64,000 bases of DNA from JAPPHA01 sp964291635 (GTDB lineage Bacteria; Pseudomonadota; Alphaproteobacteria; Rhodobacterales; Rhodobacteraceae), in assembly GCA_964291635.2 (NCBI GenBank), contig OZ219892.1:1-64000 (forward strand). Direction: 5' to 3'. How positions within the stretch are numbered: the first letter of the stretch is position 1; the number at the start of each line of letters is the position of its first letter. Both the position numbers and the translations under genes were made by a program. Below, in pieces: positions 1 to 8,845 of the stretch. The notes under the pieces are model-generated. The model saw only the letters and a list, made by a program, of their open reading frames with translations, did not search any database and was not told where the DNA came from.

Positions 1-1
1 G

Positions 2-748
2 CTCGGCCTCATCAAGGCGTGGCTGGAGATGCCGGTGGAAGAGGACGACGGGAAAGGCGGCAAGCGCCGCACGAACCGGGCGCGCAGGGAACGGAAAGGG
101 ACCCCGCAAGGGGCTCCGATCTCGCCCTTGATGTCGAACATCTACATGCGCCGTTTCATACTGGGCTGGAAGGTGCTGGGCTATGCCCGGCGCACCTGTT
201 CGGAGATCGTGAACTATGCGGATGACTTCTGTGTTCTCGGCAAGGCCTCGGCGGCAGAGATGCTGGCGGGTGTCGAGCGGATCATGGACAGGCTGAAGCT
301 GCCGATCAACGAGCAGAAGACCCGGTGCCTGCGGTGTCCGGAGGAACCGTTGGAGTTTCTCGGGTACCGCATCGGACGCACCTATCGCCCGAAAGGGAAG
401 GGAAGCTACATCGGCACCCGCCCGAGCAAGGCGAGCGTCCAGGGCATCTGCCGCAAGATCAGTGAGCAGACGGCTGCGAAGTACGGGCTGATGCTGGCGG
501 GGGACATGGTGAAACGCCTGAACTGGATGCTGTCCGGATGGGCGAACTACTATCACCTCGGACAGGTCAGTCCCGCCTACGCGGCACTCGATGCGCACGC
601 GACGAAGCGGCTGCGACAGTGGCTCTGTCGGAAGCACAAGGTCAAGAGCGGGAAGTACGTGCGCTTCTCGAACGAACGGCTGTGGAAAGACTACGGCCTG
701 AAACGCCTTGTGCCGAAGACCAAGGGCCTTCCGTGGGCGAAGGCATGA
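2..748 (+). CDS. ltrA: Group II intron reverse transcriptase/maturase, C-terminal part (cut by window edge)
   Basis: Intron-encoded protein that helps a group II intron splice and reverse-transcribes it during retrohoming. The reading frame is open to base 2, so the N-terminus lies outside the window. Visible are the GTPQGAPISPL block, the catalytic YADD (near base 216), the FLGY segment, and a maturase (domain X) region containing GWANYYHLGQ. The protein ends at 748, directly before the intron's 3' RNA domains, which fits an ORF carried in domain IV. Completeness cannot be judged from the visible part. It belongs to a different subgroup from the reverse transcriptase at 62.4-63.2 kb, which has GTPQGGVISPIL. 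Confidence 0.9.
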   Translation, partial: LGLIKAWLEMPVEEDDGKGGKRRTNRARRERKGTPQGAPISPLMSNIYMRRFILGWKVLGYARRTCSEIVNYADDFCVLGKASAAEMLAGVERIMDRLKLPINEQKTRCLRCPEEPLEFLGYRIGRTYRPKGKGSYIGTRPSKASVQGICRKISEQTAAKYGLMLAGDMVKRLNWMLSGWANYYHLGQVSPAYAALDAHATKRLRQWLCRKHKVKSGKYVRFSNERLWKDYGLKRLVPKTKGLPWAKA

Positions 749-755
749 TCTCGTC

Positions 756-870
<115 letters not shown>

Positions 871-1076
871 CTCCCCACACCTAACGCAGGGCGCGCCTCT
901 CCCCGACTTTTTTTTTTTTTTTGGCGTGATTCTACCGATTTCGGGGTATTTCTGACTTTCCGGGTCCGCCAACACTCTGTTTTTACCCGATATTGTATTC
1001 GTGGCGACCGATCGTGGTGACATAACCGAACAAAAAGGGGATTCCAGCACTCACCACAACATGATAAACACACGCC
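871..1076. other. Non-coding junction between intron 3' end and IS1634-type element
   Basis: No gene is visible. The stretch holds a run of 15 T (908-922) with no convincing stem before it. It also holds GTGACATAACCG at 1017-1028, which resembles GTGCCATAACCG at 5921-5932 on the far side of the IS1634-type transposase. The two are in direct, not inverted, orientation, so the IS ends were not resolved. Confidence 0.4.
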
Positions 1077-1868
1077 ATGTTCATCAGGCGCGCCAAAACA
1101 CGCACCACAGAGGACGGAACCGAGTACTTCTCATACCGCCTCGTCCGCAACGAACGACAGGGCGACAAGGTCAGGCAGAGGACCCTCCTCAACCTCGGAA
1201 GCAATTTCCCGGTGGAGAAGAGGCACTGGCGCCTGTTGTGCGGGCGGATCACCCAGCTCATTGGGCGCCAGGAGACACTTCTGCCGCTCCCCTGGCCGGA
1301 TGAGGTCGAGGTGGAAGCACAGCGCATCGCCGCCCGGCTGGTCAGCCGTTCGCCCCCGGTCGCAGGCGCCGGGCCCGGACCCAAAATGGAAACGGTGGAC
1401 GTGGCGTCCCTGGAGATGGTGCGCCCACGTTCCGCCGGTGTCGAACACGTGGGGCTGTGGGCGATGGAACAACTGGGCATCGGGGACCTTCTTGTGGACC
1501 TGGGTTTCAACCGCCGGTCGCGGGCCGTGGCCATGGGATCGATCATCGGCCGCATGGCGGTGCCGGGCTCGGAGCGTGCGACCTGGCGCTGGCTCTGCGA
1601 GCGCAGTGCGCTCGGCGAACTGCTCGATGTCGATTTCGAGACCATGAGCAGGATGCGCCTGTACCGGGCCTCGGATGCCCTGCTGTCGCGGCGCCGGGAG
1701 ATCGAGACCCACGTATTCGAGCGGGTGACGGATTTGTTCTCGCTGGGTCACACCGTGACACTTTTCGAAGGGGCAACAGACTAATACACTTCGAGGGCTT
1801 TCCCGGCGCCTGCCGTCGGAGCCGGTTTTTCTCAAGCGTTTCAAGCACCCGTACGATACCCGGGAACT

Positions 1869-2225
1869 GAAGGTTAACAAGGTTCGCAGGCACGCCTGCG
1901 GCCGCGTTTTTCTGGATGTGGAGATGCCGGACGGTCAGCGTTCCGGATTCCGTCGGATTGGACGACGCTGGGCGGATGTGCGCCCCCGGTGGCTTGCACC
2001 CGCGGCACGCTTGACGCATTTTTCGCCCTGCTTGAACGGATCAGGACACTGGAGGATCGGGTTGGGATCACAGGGCCACGATCGGGAACCGCCGCTTCTG
2101 GCGCTTCTGGCCCGGGAGGAACGTCTGGCGCGGTGGCAGAGGTTTCCGCAGGAGAGCCGGGCGGCGTTCGTGACGCAACTGTCGCAACTGATGACGACGG
2201 TTGCCGCAGCGGAGATGGACGATGA
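1869..2225 (+). pseudogene. DUF5372-like accessory gene remnant (frameshifted)
   Basis: Two frames together look like the small DUF5372-type protein that often sits before serine recombinases. The first frame gives VFLDVEMPDGQRS. A second frame then gives PSDWTTLGG and a C-terminal helix-rich part (LDAFFALLERIRTLEDRV), ending at 2225. The frame change falls near 1940-1950. A similar protein with LEWTDAATDEF occurs at 63.25-63.5 kb in front of a similar small ORF, which supports the assignment. The family name is from memory and its function is unknown. Confidence 0.4.
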
Positions 2226-2259
2226 GCGCAAGCGAGAAGATCACGGCCCGCCACCTTGA
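2062..2259 (+). CDS. Small conserved accessory protein of serine-recombinase elements
   Basis: A predicted 65-aa protein whose C-terminal half (FPQESRAAFVTQLSQLMTTV) matches in pattern the small ORF at 63511 (LDEETRRAVIAQLAKLIMQV). Both lie between a DUF5372-like gene and the place where a recombinase gene belongs. TTG at 2062 is preferred because GGAGG (2051-2055) lies six bases upstream; an in-frame ATG at 1918 has no such site. The gene overlaps the recombinase start at 2222 by 38 bases, implying translational coupling. Function is unknown; association with the recombinase is inferred from conserved order. Confidence 0.5.
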   Translation: MGSQGHDREPPLLALLAREERLARWQRFPQESRAAFVTQLSQLMTTVAAAEMDDERKREDHGPPP

Positions 2260-4408
2260 ACGCCGTGCCCTGATTTACATCCGGCAATCGACGCCGACGC
2301 AGGTCATCGCGAACCGGGAATCCACGGAGCGTCAGTACGCGCTGGCCAACGAGGCGCGCGCCCTGGGCTGGCACGACGACCTGATTGAGACCGTGGATGC
2401 GGACCAGGGCCGGTCGGGTTCGTTTGCGGGCGAACGCGACGGTTTTTCGCGGCTTGCCGATGCGGTCGCGCGCGGTCGTGTGGGGGCGGTCTTCGGTCTT
2501 GAAGTCAGTCGCCTGGCGCGCAATCCGGTGGAGTGGTTTCAATTGCTCGACTGGTGCCGGATGACGGATACGCTGCTGGTTGAAGGGGAGCAGGTGTATT
2601 CCCCGGCCCGCCATGACGACAATCTTGTTCTCTCGATCAAGGGCACGCTTTCGGAATCGGAAGCCTTCCTGATCCGGACGCGCCTGCAGGGCGGCATCCG
2701 GAACAAGGCCGCCCGCGGCGAATTGTATCACCACATTCCGATCGGATACGTGCTGGAGGGGACTTCGCTGCTCAAGGATCCGGACCTGCGGGTCCGGCAT
2801 GCGATCGACCGGGTGTTTTCCGGTTTCCTGGCGCACGGCTCGGCACGCCAGGCGATCCAGGCGCTTCGGGATGAAGGGGTCCGGCTTCCCAGCCGTCAAT
2901 CGGGCAGCGACACCGTCGTGTGGAGCGAAGCCCGCTATGAGCGCGTCCATTCGATTCTCCGCAATCCGGCCATGGGGGGCGCCTATGTCTACGGGCGCCA
3001 GCGGACGGAGCGGGTATTGGGCGACGACAACCAGGTCCGGCGCATCATCCGCAAGGTCAGCCCGGAGGACTGGCATGTCCTGATCAAGGATCATCACGAG
3101 GGTTACGTCCCCTGGCCGGTCTGGCTTGAGATCCAGGACCGGCTGTCGGCGAACTCGACGGCATCGGGAACGGGGGGCGCGGAGCGGGAAGGCAAGGCGC
3201 TGCTGCAGGGTCGCGTGGTCTGCGGTCATTGCGGTCGCGCCATGAACGTCGCCTACGGCAAGGCGTGGACCTACATCTGCGCGCCACGCAACGGAGATGC
3301 CGACCGACGGTCGTGCATGACGGTCGGCGGCAAGCGCATCGATGCCCTGATTGGCGACACATTCCTTGAAGCGGTTTCGGCGTCCGGCATCGAGGCGGCG
3401 GCCGAGGCGTTCAGGCAGCAGCAGCAAAAGGACCAGGAGGCGCATCGGACGCTGCAGCTGGACGTTGACCGCTGCAACTACGAAGCCTCGCTTGCGGAAC
3501 GCCGCTATCGCAAGGTGGACCCCGACAATCGCCTGGTCGCCGACACGCTCGAACGCGACTGGAACCGGGCCCTGGAGGCCCTGGCCGCGGCCCGGGACGC
3601 CCTGGAGCAGGCGCAACAGGACCGTCCCGAACCGCCGCCCCTGGCGCGGCTGAATGCCCTGGGCATGCGCCTCTCCCGGCTTTGGGAGTCTCCCGTTGTC
3701 ACCGCCCGGGACCGCAAGCGTCTTCTGGCCTGCCTGGTGGAGGAGGTCATGCTCTGGCGCGACGGGACGGCGAAAGTCATTCGGATCCTCGTGCGTTGGC
3801 ACGGGGGCGCGACGGATGAGTTTGAGCTGCCCTCGCACCAGGCTCCGGCGGTGGTCCGTGACGATATCGACACGGTGGCGCTCGTCCGCCGGCTGGCCGC
3901 GCATTACCCGGACGCCCGGACGGCGATCATTCTCAACCGCCAGGGGCGGCGCACCGCCAAGGGGCTTGCGTTCACCGCGTATCTCGTCCGGCAGTTGCGG
4001 CTGCGCAACGACATTCCGGCCTGGCGCGCCGACAGGCGAGACACCAACGCCCCCCTGCTCAGCGTGGCCGAAGCGGCCCGTGAACTGCAAACAACTGTCG
4101 GCACGCTCTACCGCTGGATCCGGGCAGGGATCGTGCCGGCCGAACAACCGGCTTCCGGGGCGCCCTATCGGATCCGCATGACGCCGGAGTTGCGCAGCCA
4201 GTTCTGCGACGAACCGCCGGCCGGCTTCGTGTCGCTTCACAGGGCGATGAAACGTCTTGGCGTGTCCCGTCAGGTGATCTGGCAGCGGATCCGGTCCGGT
4301 GCGCTGGAGGCCCGGCACATCCGCCGCGGTTCGGTCAAGGGATTGTATGTTCAGCTTGGCGACGACCGGCTTCCGCTTTTCGAGACCCAGGAGGCAGGCG
4401 ATGGCTGA
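2222..4408 (+). CDS. Large serine recombinase with two C-terminal helix-turn-helix regions
   Basis: A 728-aa site-specific recombinase expected to cut and religate DNA through a serine phosphodiester link. The N-terminal resolvase domain has YIRQSTPTQV (catalytic Ser in RQST) and GLEVSRLARN. The recombinase domain follows (PIGYVLEG, VFSGFLAHGSARQAIQAL). A zinc ribbon has CGHCG paired with a later Cys region (YICAPRNGDADRRSC). A coiled coil and a C-terminal extension contain a MerR/excisionase-like HTH (LLSVAEAARELQTTVGTLYR) and a second HTH (AMKRLGVSRQVIWQRI). ATG 2222 is chosen over 2201 because GGAG lies seven bases before it. It is the only intact gene of its element and is presumably what placed it in the IS1634 transposase. 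Confidence 0.9.
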   Translation: MSASEKITARHLERRALIYIRQSTPTQVIANRESTERQYALANEARALGWHDDLIETVDADQGRSGSFAGERDGFSRLADAVARGRVGAVFGLEVSRLARNPVEWFQLLDWCRMTDTLLVEGEQVYSPARHDDNLVLSIKGTLSESEAFLIRTRLQGGIRNKAARGELYHHIPIGYVLEGTSLLKDPDLRVRHAIDRVFSGFLAHGSARQAIQALRDEGVRLPSRQSGSDTVVWSEARYERVHSILRNPAMGGAYVYGRQRTERVLGDDNQVRRIIRKVSPEDWHVLIKDHHEGYVPWPVWLEIQDRLSANSTASGTGGAEREGKALLQGRVVCGHCGRAMNVAYGKAWTYICAPRNGDADRRSCMTVGGKRIDALIGDTFLEAVSASGIEAAAEAFRQQQQKDQEAHRTLQLDVDRCNYEASLAERRYRKVDPDNRLVADTLERDWNRALEALAAARDALEQAQQDRPEPPPLARLNALGMRLSRLWESPVVTARDRKRLLACLVEEVMLWRDGTAKVIRILVRWHGGATDEFELPSHQAPAVVRDDIDTVALVRRLAAHYPDARTAIILNRQGRRTAKGLAFTAYLVRQLRLRNDIPAWRADRRDTNAPLLSVAEAARELQTTVGTLYRWIRAGIVPAEQPASGAPYRIRMTPELRSQFCDEPPAGFVSLHRAMKRLGVSRQVIWQRIRSGALEARHIRRGSVKGLYVQLGDDRLPLFETQEAGDG

Positions 4409-4761
4409 CCCGGCGATCCCGGCCGCGGCCCCGGAGTTGCATGACGTAAACCCCGCCTGCGGGGCTGATTTTGCGACCCTGCCTGCGCGAAATCGCCGTC
4501 AGATCCCCCGTCGTGCGGGTTTTCGGCGCGGATCCGGCGTTCAAGCGAGGGGGACGCACCGGGTCGGCGGGTCCGGACCCGGTGAACATGTGGGCCAATC
4601 GCGGGCATTTCGGCAGTTGCACGTTGTAAACCGAGAACAGGCGTTTCAAGCCCGAGCGTGGCAACATGAAGAAAACAGTATCATGTCAACGGGTTGCGGG
4701 GCGCTCCCGGAATCCGTACAGAATTGCAACATGGAGGTGATCAGTCAGATGGCAGTTCGTT
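4409..4761. other. Non-coding right arm of the serine-recombinase element
   Basis: There is no convincing gene. The stretch starts with two GC-rich hairpins followed by short T runs and ends at the junction with the transposase. An attachment half-site should lie at its right end, but no clear symmetric att arm could be picked out by eye. Confidence 0.4.
4451..4472 (+). terminator. Candidate intrinsic terminator after the serine recombinase
   Basis: A short stem, CCCCG-CCTG-CGGGG, is followed by CTGATTTT about 45 bases after the recombinase stop. A second weak stem (CCCG/CGGG with TTTT) follows at about 4507-4522. The stems are short, so this is tentative. Confidence 0.35.
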
Positions 4762-5989
4762 CGACCTGACGAACACTTTTTTCGAGGGCGTGGCCGACAA
4801 GCAACCCAAGGCCCAACGTGGCCACTCGAAGGAGAAGCGCAGTGACTGTCCGTTACTGACCCTGGGCCTGGTTCTCGACGGCAGCGGTTTCGTGCAACGC
4901 TCGGACGTGTTCCCCGGCAACGTCAAGGAGAGCAGCACGCTGGAGGAGATGCTGGCCCGGCTTTCGGCACCCCGGGATGCGCTGGTGGTGATGGACGCCG
5001 GCGTGGCCACCGAGGACAACGTCACCTGGCTCCGCGACAATGGCTACCGCTATCTCGTGGTCAGCCGCGAACGGGTCCGCCACTTCGACCCCGACCTGGC
5101 GACGGCGATCGAGACCCGCACCCGCGGGAAGGTCCACATCCAGGCCGTCACCGACGAGGCGGCTTCCGAACTCCGCCTGTTCTGTTGCTCCGAGGCCCGG
5201 GCCGAGAAGGAGCTGGGCATCACCGAACGCTTCATGACGCGCTTCGAGGACGCGTTGCAGGAGCTGCACGACGGGTTGTCACGACCGCGTACCCGCAAGC
5301 AGGTCGCCTATGTCTGGCAACGGATCGGACGCATCCGGCAGAAGAGCCGTGGCGCTGGCCAGCACTACAGTATCGACGTCGTCACCGATCCGGAGAATGA
5401 CGAAAAGGCGGTCGGGCTCATCTGGACGCGGACACCGCGCGCCGGCACCATGCTCACACACCCCGGCGTCTACTGCCTGCGCACCAACCAACTCGACTGG
5501 GATGCGGAGACCCTGTGGCGGACCTATTCCATGCTGACGGATGTGGAATCGGTGTTCCGGTCGCTCAAGTCCGAACTGGGCCTGCGTCCCGTGTATCACC
5601 GCAAGCAGGTCCGGTCCGATGGTCACCTGTTCATCAGCGTCCTGGCCTACCAGCTGGTCCAGGTCATTCGCAGCCGTCTTCGGGCCCATGGCGAGACGGC
5701 GAGCTGGAATACGCTGCGGGACATTCTTTCGGGCCAGATCCGGGTCACCGCCTGTTTCCGTCGTGCCGACGGACGGGTCATACACATCCGCAAGGCGACC
5801 CGGGCGGAGCCTCAACAACGGGAGATCTATCGGGCGCTCGGTCTTGACCCCGAGCCCGGCAAGACGCGGAGGATGGTTGCATGACGGGTCGGTGACATCA
5901 TGTCCGGGTACGGACTTGTAGTGCCATAACCGCCGTTTCAGTCGGCACAAGCCACTGAAAAACAATCAACTTTTTTTTGCGTATGTTAA

Positions 5990-6300
5990 ACTTCGGTTAA
6001 GGAAAGGAGGCGATGCGACATAACCGCCGCAAAGATGTTTGACGGTACGAGGAGGCTGGTTGTGATAGAGGTGAAAGGCCAATGGAGCGGTGAACTGTTT
6101 ACCGCAGCAGCAGAACAACTCGACAAAAGGTACACAATCCATCCCGATGCGGCACAACAAGGCATTTATCTTGTGTTGTGGTTTGGCAAAAACGAAAAGA
6201 TCGCCAATAAGCGCGATCCGTTGATCACAAATCCGGAGCAGTTGAAGGAGCGCATAATCGAAAAAATGCCGGAAGATTTGCACGGCCGGATTGACGTCTA
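5990..6300 (+). pseudogene. 3' fragment of a large gene with an EVKG nuclease-like C-terminal domain
   Basis: The frame is open from 5990 and encodes RRLVVIEVKGQWSGELF, then HPDAAQQGIYLVLWFG and HGRIDVY. The VVIEVKG strand resembles the E-x-K part of PD-(D/E)xK nuclease-like domains; this is a resemblance, not an identification. The 5' part is missing, replaced by the IS1634-type element on the left. On the right, the IS21 element interrupts the gene at the DVY codons. The last 16 codons of the same gene lie at 10670-10720, so the original C-terminus was probably HGRIDVYVLNLSHAARAPGM. The parent family was not recognised. Confidence 0.65.
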
Positions 6301-6306
6301 CAGATT

Positions 6307-6389
6307 TCCTACGCACTTGACGGCGATTCCTACGACATCTGACGGGGATTCCTGCGACACTTGACGGCGATTCCTGTCACATCTGACGG
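6307..6389. repeat. Left terminal repeats of the IS21-family element
   Basis: Four tandem units of about 22 bp follow the pattern CCTACGACATCTGACGG, with CGATT or GGATT spacers and small changes between units. The inverted counterpart is at 10579-10662. Multiple terminal repeats are typical binding sites for IS21-family transposase. Confidence 0.85.
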
Positions 6390-6818
6390 ACCGGTTCGCG
6401 CGTCAGCGCGCAAGTCTCTCCCGGGACTGAAGCCTGGGTTTATTCCTCCTTTTTGATGCCGTGAGGCTGGCCGAAGACCAGCCCGGTGCGAGCGTAAGCG
6501 AGCCCTTCCCGGATTTCAATACCGCAGTGAACGCGATGACCGTGGTCTGTTCGCGAGGCCCCGGCGCCGCAGGCGCCCCTTCTTTCCGGCCGTCAGGCCG
6601 GATGAATCCGAATATTGAAAGAATCGTTGTTGTGGTTGTCCTGTGGTGCCTGTGGGCGAGAAGCACGCGAGTGTGGTCAACGCGGTGGGCGAGGCGCCAG
6701 CCTCGTCCACGGCTTGTCCACACGTCCCGCAGGGCGCGGGCTGGCCCGAAGGGCTCGTCCACAACTCCACAGGACCCTCCCGATCGATGCAGGGCGGCAC
6801 GGCACGGCAGGCGCTCCC
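6390..6818. other. Non-coding passenger DNA in the IS21 element
   Basis: No supportable gene is visible. From 6676 onward the sequence is the left copy of the internal duplication. The part before that (6390-6675) has GC-rich inverted segments and no assigned function. Confidence 0.4.
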
Positions 6819-6980
6819 TCAGCCGCAGCCGCCGTTCAACGGCGGCGGCCTGTTGCGCTTGCGCCGGGACTCGCCCTTGAGTTCGATGCGATCGGCGTTG
6901 TGGACAATGCGGTTGAGGACCGCGTCCGCGATCGCGGGCTCTGCGATCACCTTTGGCCAGCGATCCAAGGCGATCTGGCG
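6676..6980. repeat. Internal direct repeat, copy A (istB 3' region)
   Basis: About 300 bp, roughly 90 percent identical by eye to 7946-8247. It begins GTCAACGCGGTGGGC and contains the istB stop region and its downstream sequence. Copy B belongs to the intact istB. The pair marks a duplication, or two related IS21 copies fused together. Confidence 0.8.
6819..6980 (-). pseudogene. Truncated istB remnant (C-terminal end only)
   Basis: It encodes DRWPKVIAEPAIADAVLNRI and ends RKRNRPPPLNGG, nearly the same as the C-terminus of the intact IstB at 8087-8845 (DRWPRVIGEPTIADAVLDRI). Everything upstream of the DRWP motif, including the ATPase motifs, is missing. Confidence 0.75.
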
Positions 6981-7300
6981 GACGCAGTTCGCCTGCGACC
7001 TCTGGAAGAGGTGGGCCCTGCAGCGCGACAATCAGGATGAGAGTCACGAGTTTGGGGGCGCCGGAAGAAGGTTTTTCGCGGCCTCCCGCACCTCCTGGCA
7101 TGGTATGGGCGATGACACCGCCGCCATCTGATGCGTTCCTTGCCGGATCCTGTTCCACGGACGCCCGGTCACGCCGCCTGGCGCGCCGTGGCGCATGACC
7201 CGCGCCACCCGTTTCCCGGCCAGCATTCTGCGGTGCGTCGATACGGAGGATTCCACTATGCATGGTAACGTTACCGTGCGACCGGAGGCATGCCGGGCCG
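6981..7300. other. Non-coding stretch inside the IS21 element
   Basis: No gene is supported. It lies between the istB remnant and the small basic ORF, and diverges from the intact istB at once after position 6980, marking a recombination joint. Confidence 0.4.
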
Positions 7301-7606
7301 TCAGTCCCGGCCATAGCCGAGCGGTGGATCGTTGGCCTCGAGCTCCGACAGGTCGATCGAGAGAAAGGCGTCAGCCGCCCGGGCATAGGGGCTGTCTTCA
7401 AGGTTTGGCGGCACCCGTTCGCGGCGGTCCCGGACCTGCTCCTGGATCTCGACCAGGGCGGCGACATGCCCGCGCCACCGCTTCCGCATGCTGCGCTCTT
7501 CCTTCGGCTTGCGGTCATGGACGACGACCTGCCTGCCTTCGGCCCGGAGCCTCTCCTTCACCCGTTCCCGGTAGCGCCGCTGCTTTTGTGCCGGTGTCAA
7601 CGCCAT
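7301..7606 (-). CDS. Small basic hypothetical protein in IS21 passenger region
   Basis: A predicted 101-aa protein starting MALTPAQKQRRYRERVKERL, rich in Arg, Lys and Glu in its N-terminal two thirds and acidic at the C-terminus (FLSIDLSELEANDPPLG). The ATG at 7606 is chosen because GGAGGAG lies seven bases upstream on the minus strand; the frame continues upstream to 7675 without such a site. The KQRRYRER start resembles small DNA-binding-like proteins found beside phage and IS genes, but no family was recognised. It sits on the same strand as istA and istB, between two IS21 relics. Confidence 0.5.
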   Translation of the reverse strand: MALTPAQKQRRYRERVKERLRAEGRQVVVHDRKPKEERSMRKRWRGHVAALVEIQEQVRDRRERVPPNLEDSPYARAADAFLSIDLSELEANDPPLGYGRD

Positions 7607-7691
7607 GACGATGTCTCCTCCCCCTGTGTGTTTCGCCCTGTATTCACTGGTCGGCAGACGGCCCTCCCGGGCCATGCGGCCCGCTTTCCGG

Positions 7692-7865
7692 TCATCGGCC
7701 TCCTGGGGCCGTGGAAGCTTCGCTCAAGGTCATTTCGCCGCGCTGTCGGTGCTGACGCTGCGGAGTGTTGCGCGACACGCCCATCGACTTCGCGATCGCG
7801 CGAATGGACTTCCCTTGAACGTGCCACGCACGCCGAATCTTGCCGATCGTCTCCACTGACACCAT
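7692..7865 (-). pseudogene. istA N-terminal relic (IS21 family)
   Basis: It encodes MVSVETIGKIRRAWHVQGKS then IRAIAKSMGVSRNT, the N-terminal helix-turn-helix of an IS21 IstA, after which the frame degenerates. It differs from the start of the intact IstA here (INVKSILRLRHDLKLS), so it comes from a different IS21 relative. The catalytic part is absent. Confidence 0.7.
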
Positions 7866-7945
7866 CTCTCCTGCCTCGCTGAATTGTCGCGAGGCAGTCG
7901 TTTCCATCGGATCAGGGGTGGGTCAATCCTGAACGCGATTCCACA

Positions 7946-8247
7946 GTCAACCCGGTGGGCAAGGCGCCAGCCGCGTCCACGGCTTGTCCACACGTCCCGA
8001 AGGGCGCGGGCTGGCCCGAAGGGCTCGTCCACCCACAGGACGCTCCCCGATCGATGCAGGGGCGGTGGGGCAAGGCAGGCGCTCCCTCAGGCACCGCCGC
8101 CGTTCAACGGCGGCGGCCTGTTGCGCTTGCGCTGGGACTCGCCCTTGAGTTCGATGCGATAGGCGTTGTGGACAATGCGGTCGAGGACCGCGTCCGCGAT
8201 CGTGGGCTCTCCGATCACCCTTGGCCAGCGATCCACGGGGATCTGGC
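7946..8247. repeat. Internal direct repeat, copy B (3' end of intact istB)
   Basis: Partner of 6676-6980. It begins GTCAACCCGGTGGGC and runs through the istB stop into its coding end. Homology between the copies stops at the codon for the DRWPRV segment. Confidence 0.8.
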
Positions 8248-8845
8248 TGGCGATCAGGATCGACTTGCGCCCGTAGCGCTGCTCGACGATCTCCAGCAGG
8301 TCACGCCGGCCTTCGGCGGAAAAGGCTTCCAGTCCCCAGTCGTCGAGCACCAGCAGCGACACCTTGGCGAGGCGGCGCATCAGGCGCTCGTGGGTGCCCC
8401 TGTCGCGGGCGCGGGCGAGTGCGGAGACCAGTTCGGAGACCCGGCGGTAGAGCACGGGCCGCTTCTGCCGGCAGGCCTGATGCGCCAGGGCGCAGGCGAT
8501 GAAGGTTTTCCCGGATCCGGTCGCACCTTCAACGATCAAATTCACCCCCTGGCGGATCCAGTCGCCGGCGGCGAGCTGGACCAGCGTGGTCCGCGCGATG
8601 CCGCGTCCGGCACGGCAGTCGACGTCCTGGATGTCGGCGCGGATGCGCAGCTGGGCCTGGCGCAGGTAGCCGAGATAGCTCTTCCGGTCCCGGTGGGAGA
8701 CTTCACGCTCGAGCAACATGGCAAGGCGATCGTCGAAGTCGAGCTGTCCGATGTCGGCGATGTCATGCTGCTCCTCCAGGGCCTCGGCCATGCCGGACAG
8801 GCCGAGTTGCAACATGCGTTCGAGGTTGGGTTGACGCAGGGTCAT
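8087..8845 (-). CDS. istB: IS21-family helper ATPase IstB
   Basis: A 252-aa AAA+ ATPase that assembles on target DNA and activates the IstA transposase. GATGSGKT (Walker A), LLVLDDWGLE (Walker B) and the IstB signature region ending DRWPRVIGEPTIADAVLDRI are all present. The length matches the family. The start codon overlaps the istA stop as ATGA (8842-8845), giving the usual translational coupling of istA and istB. A damaged second copy of its 3' end lies at 6819-6980. Confidence 0.93.
   Translation of the reverse strand: MTLRQPNLERMLQLGLSGMAEALEEQHDIADIGQLDFDDRLAMLLEREVSHRDRKSYLGYLRQAQLRIRADIQDVDCRAGRGIARTTLVQLAAGDWIRQGVNLIVEGATGSGKTFIACALAHQACRQKRPVLYRRVSELVSALARARDRGTHERLMRRLAKVSLLVLDDWGLEAFSAEGRRDLLEIVEQRYGRKSILIASQIPVDRWPRVIGEPTIADAVLDRIVHNAYRIELKGESQRKRNRPPPLNGGGA

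Larger units (their letters stand above)
1769..4764 (+). mobile_element. About 3.0 kb serine-recombinase element inserted inside an IS1634 transposase
   Basis: The borders are set by the interrupted transposase codons. Both junctions carry TTCGA (1764-1768 and 4760-4764), consistent with a short crossover core and no longer target duplication. The element contains a broken DUF5372-like gene, a 65-aa accessory ORF, a large serine recombinase and about 350 bp of non-coding right arm. Large serine recombinases integrate at short att cores, so a clean, frame-restoring insertion is what they would leave. The border can slide within the shared TTCGA. Confidence 0.7.
1077..5884 (+). pseudogene. IS1634-family (IS4-like) transposase split by a serine-recombinase element
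   Basis: DDE transposase. The first part (1077-1768) carries the family N-terminus and reads up to HTVTLF, then runs into a stop at 1784. The second part (from about 4762 to 5884) resumes with DLTNTFFEG and continues through the catalytic domain (VVMDAGVAT, YLVVSRERV, and DVESVFRSLKSELGLRPVYH with the final Glu) to the C-terminus. Joining 1768 to 4765 gives TLFDLTNTFFEG in frame, the motif expected for this family, so the gene was intact before the insertion at 1769-4764. The rejoined product would be about 600 aa, normal for the family. As it stands, it cannot make full-length transposase. Confidence 0.85.

Noticed and set aside
908..922. Run of 15 T as an intrinsic terminator
   Set aside because: No stable stem precedes it. 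It may be an IS or intron boundary feature or an assembly artefact.
1874..4318. An 814-codon open frame on the minus strand across the serine-recombinase gene
   Set aside because: It is an antisense shadow of the GC-rich recombinase gene, which has clear domain motifs on the plus strand; no motif was seen in the minus frame.
1017..5932. GTGACATAACCG and GTGCCATAACCG as IS1634 terminal repeats
   Set aside because: They are in direct orientation, whereas IS1634 ends are inverted, so they were not used as element borders.
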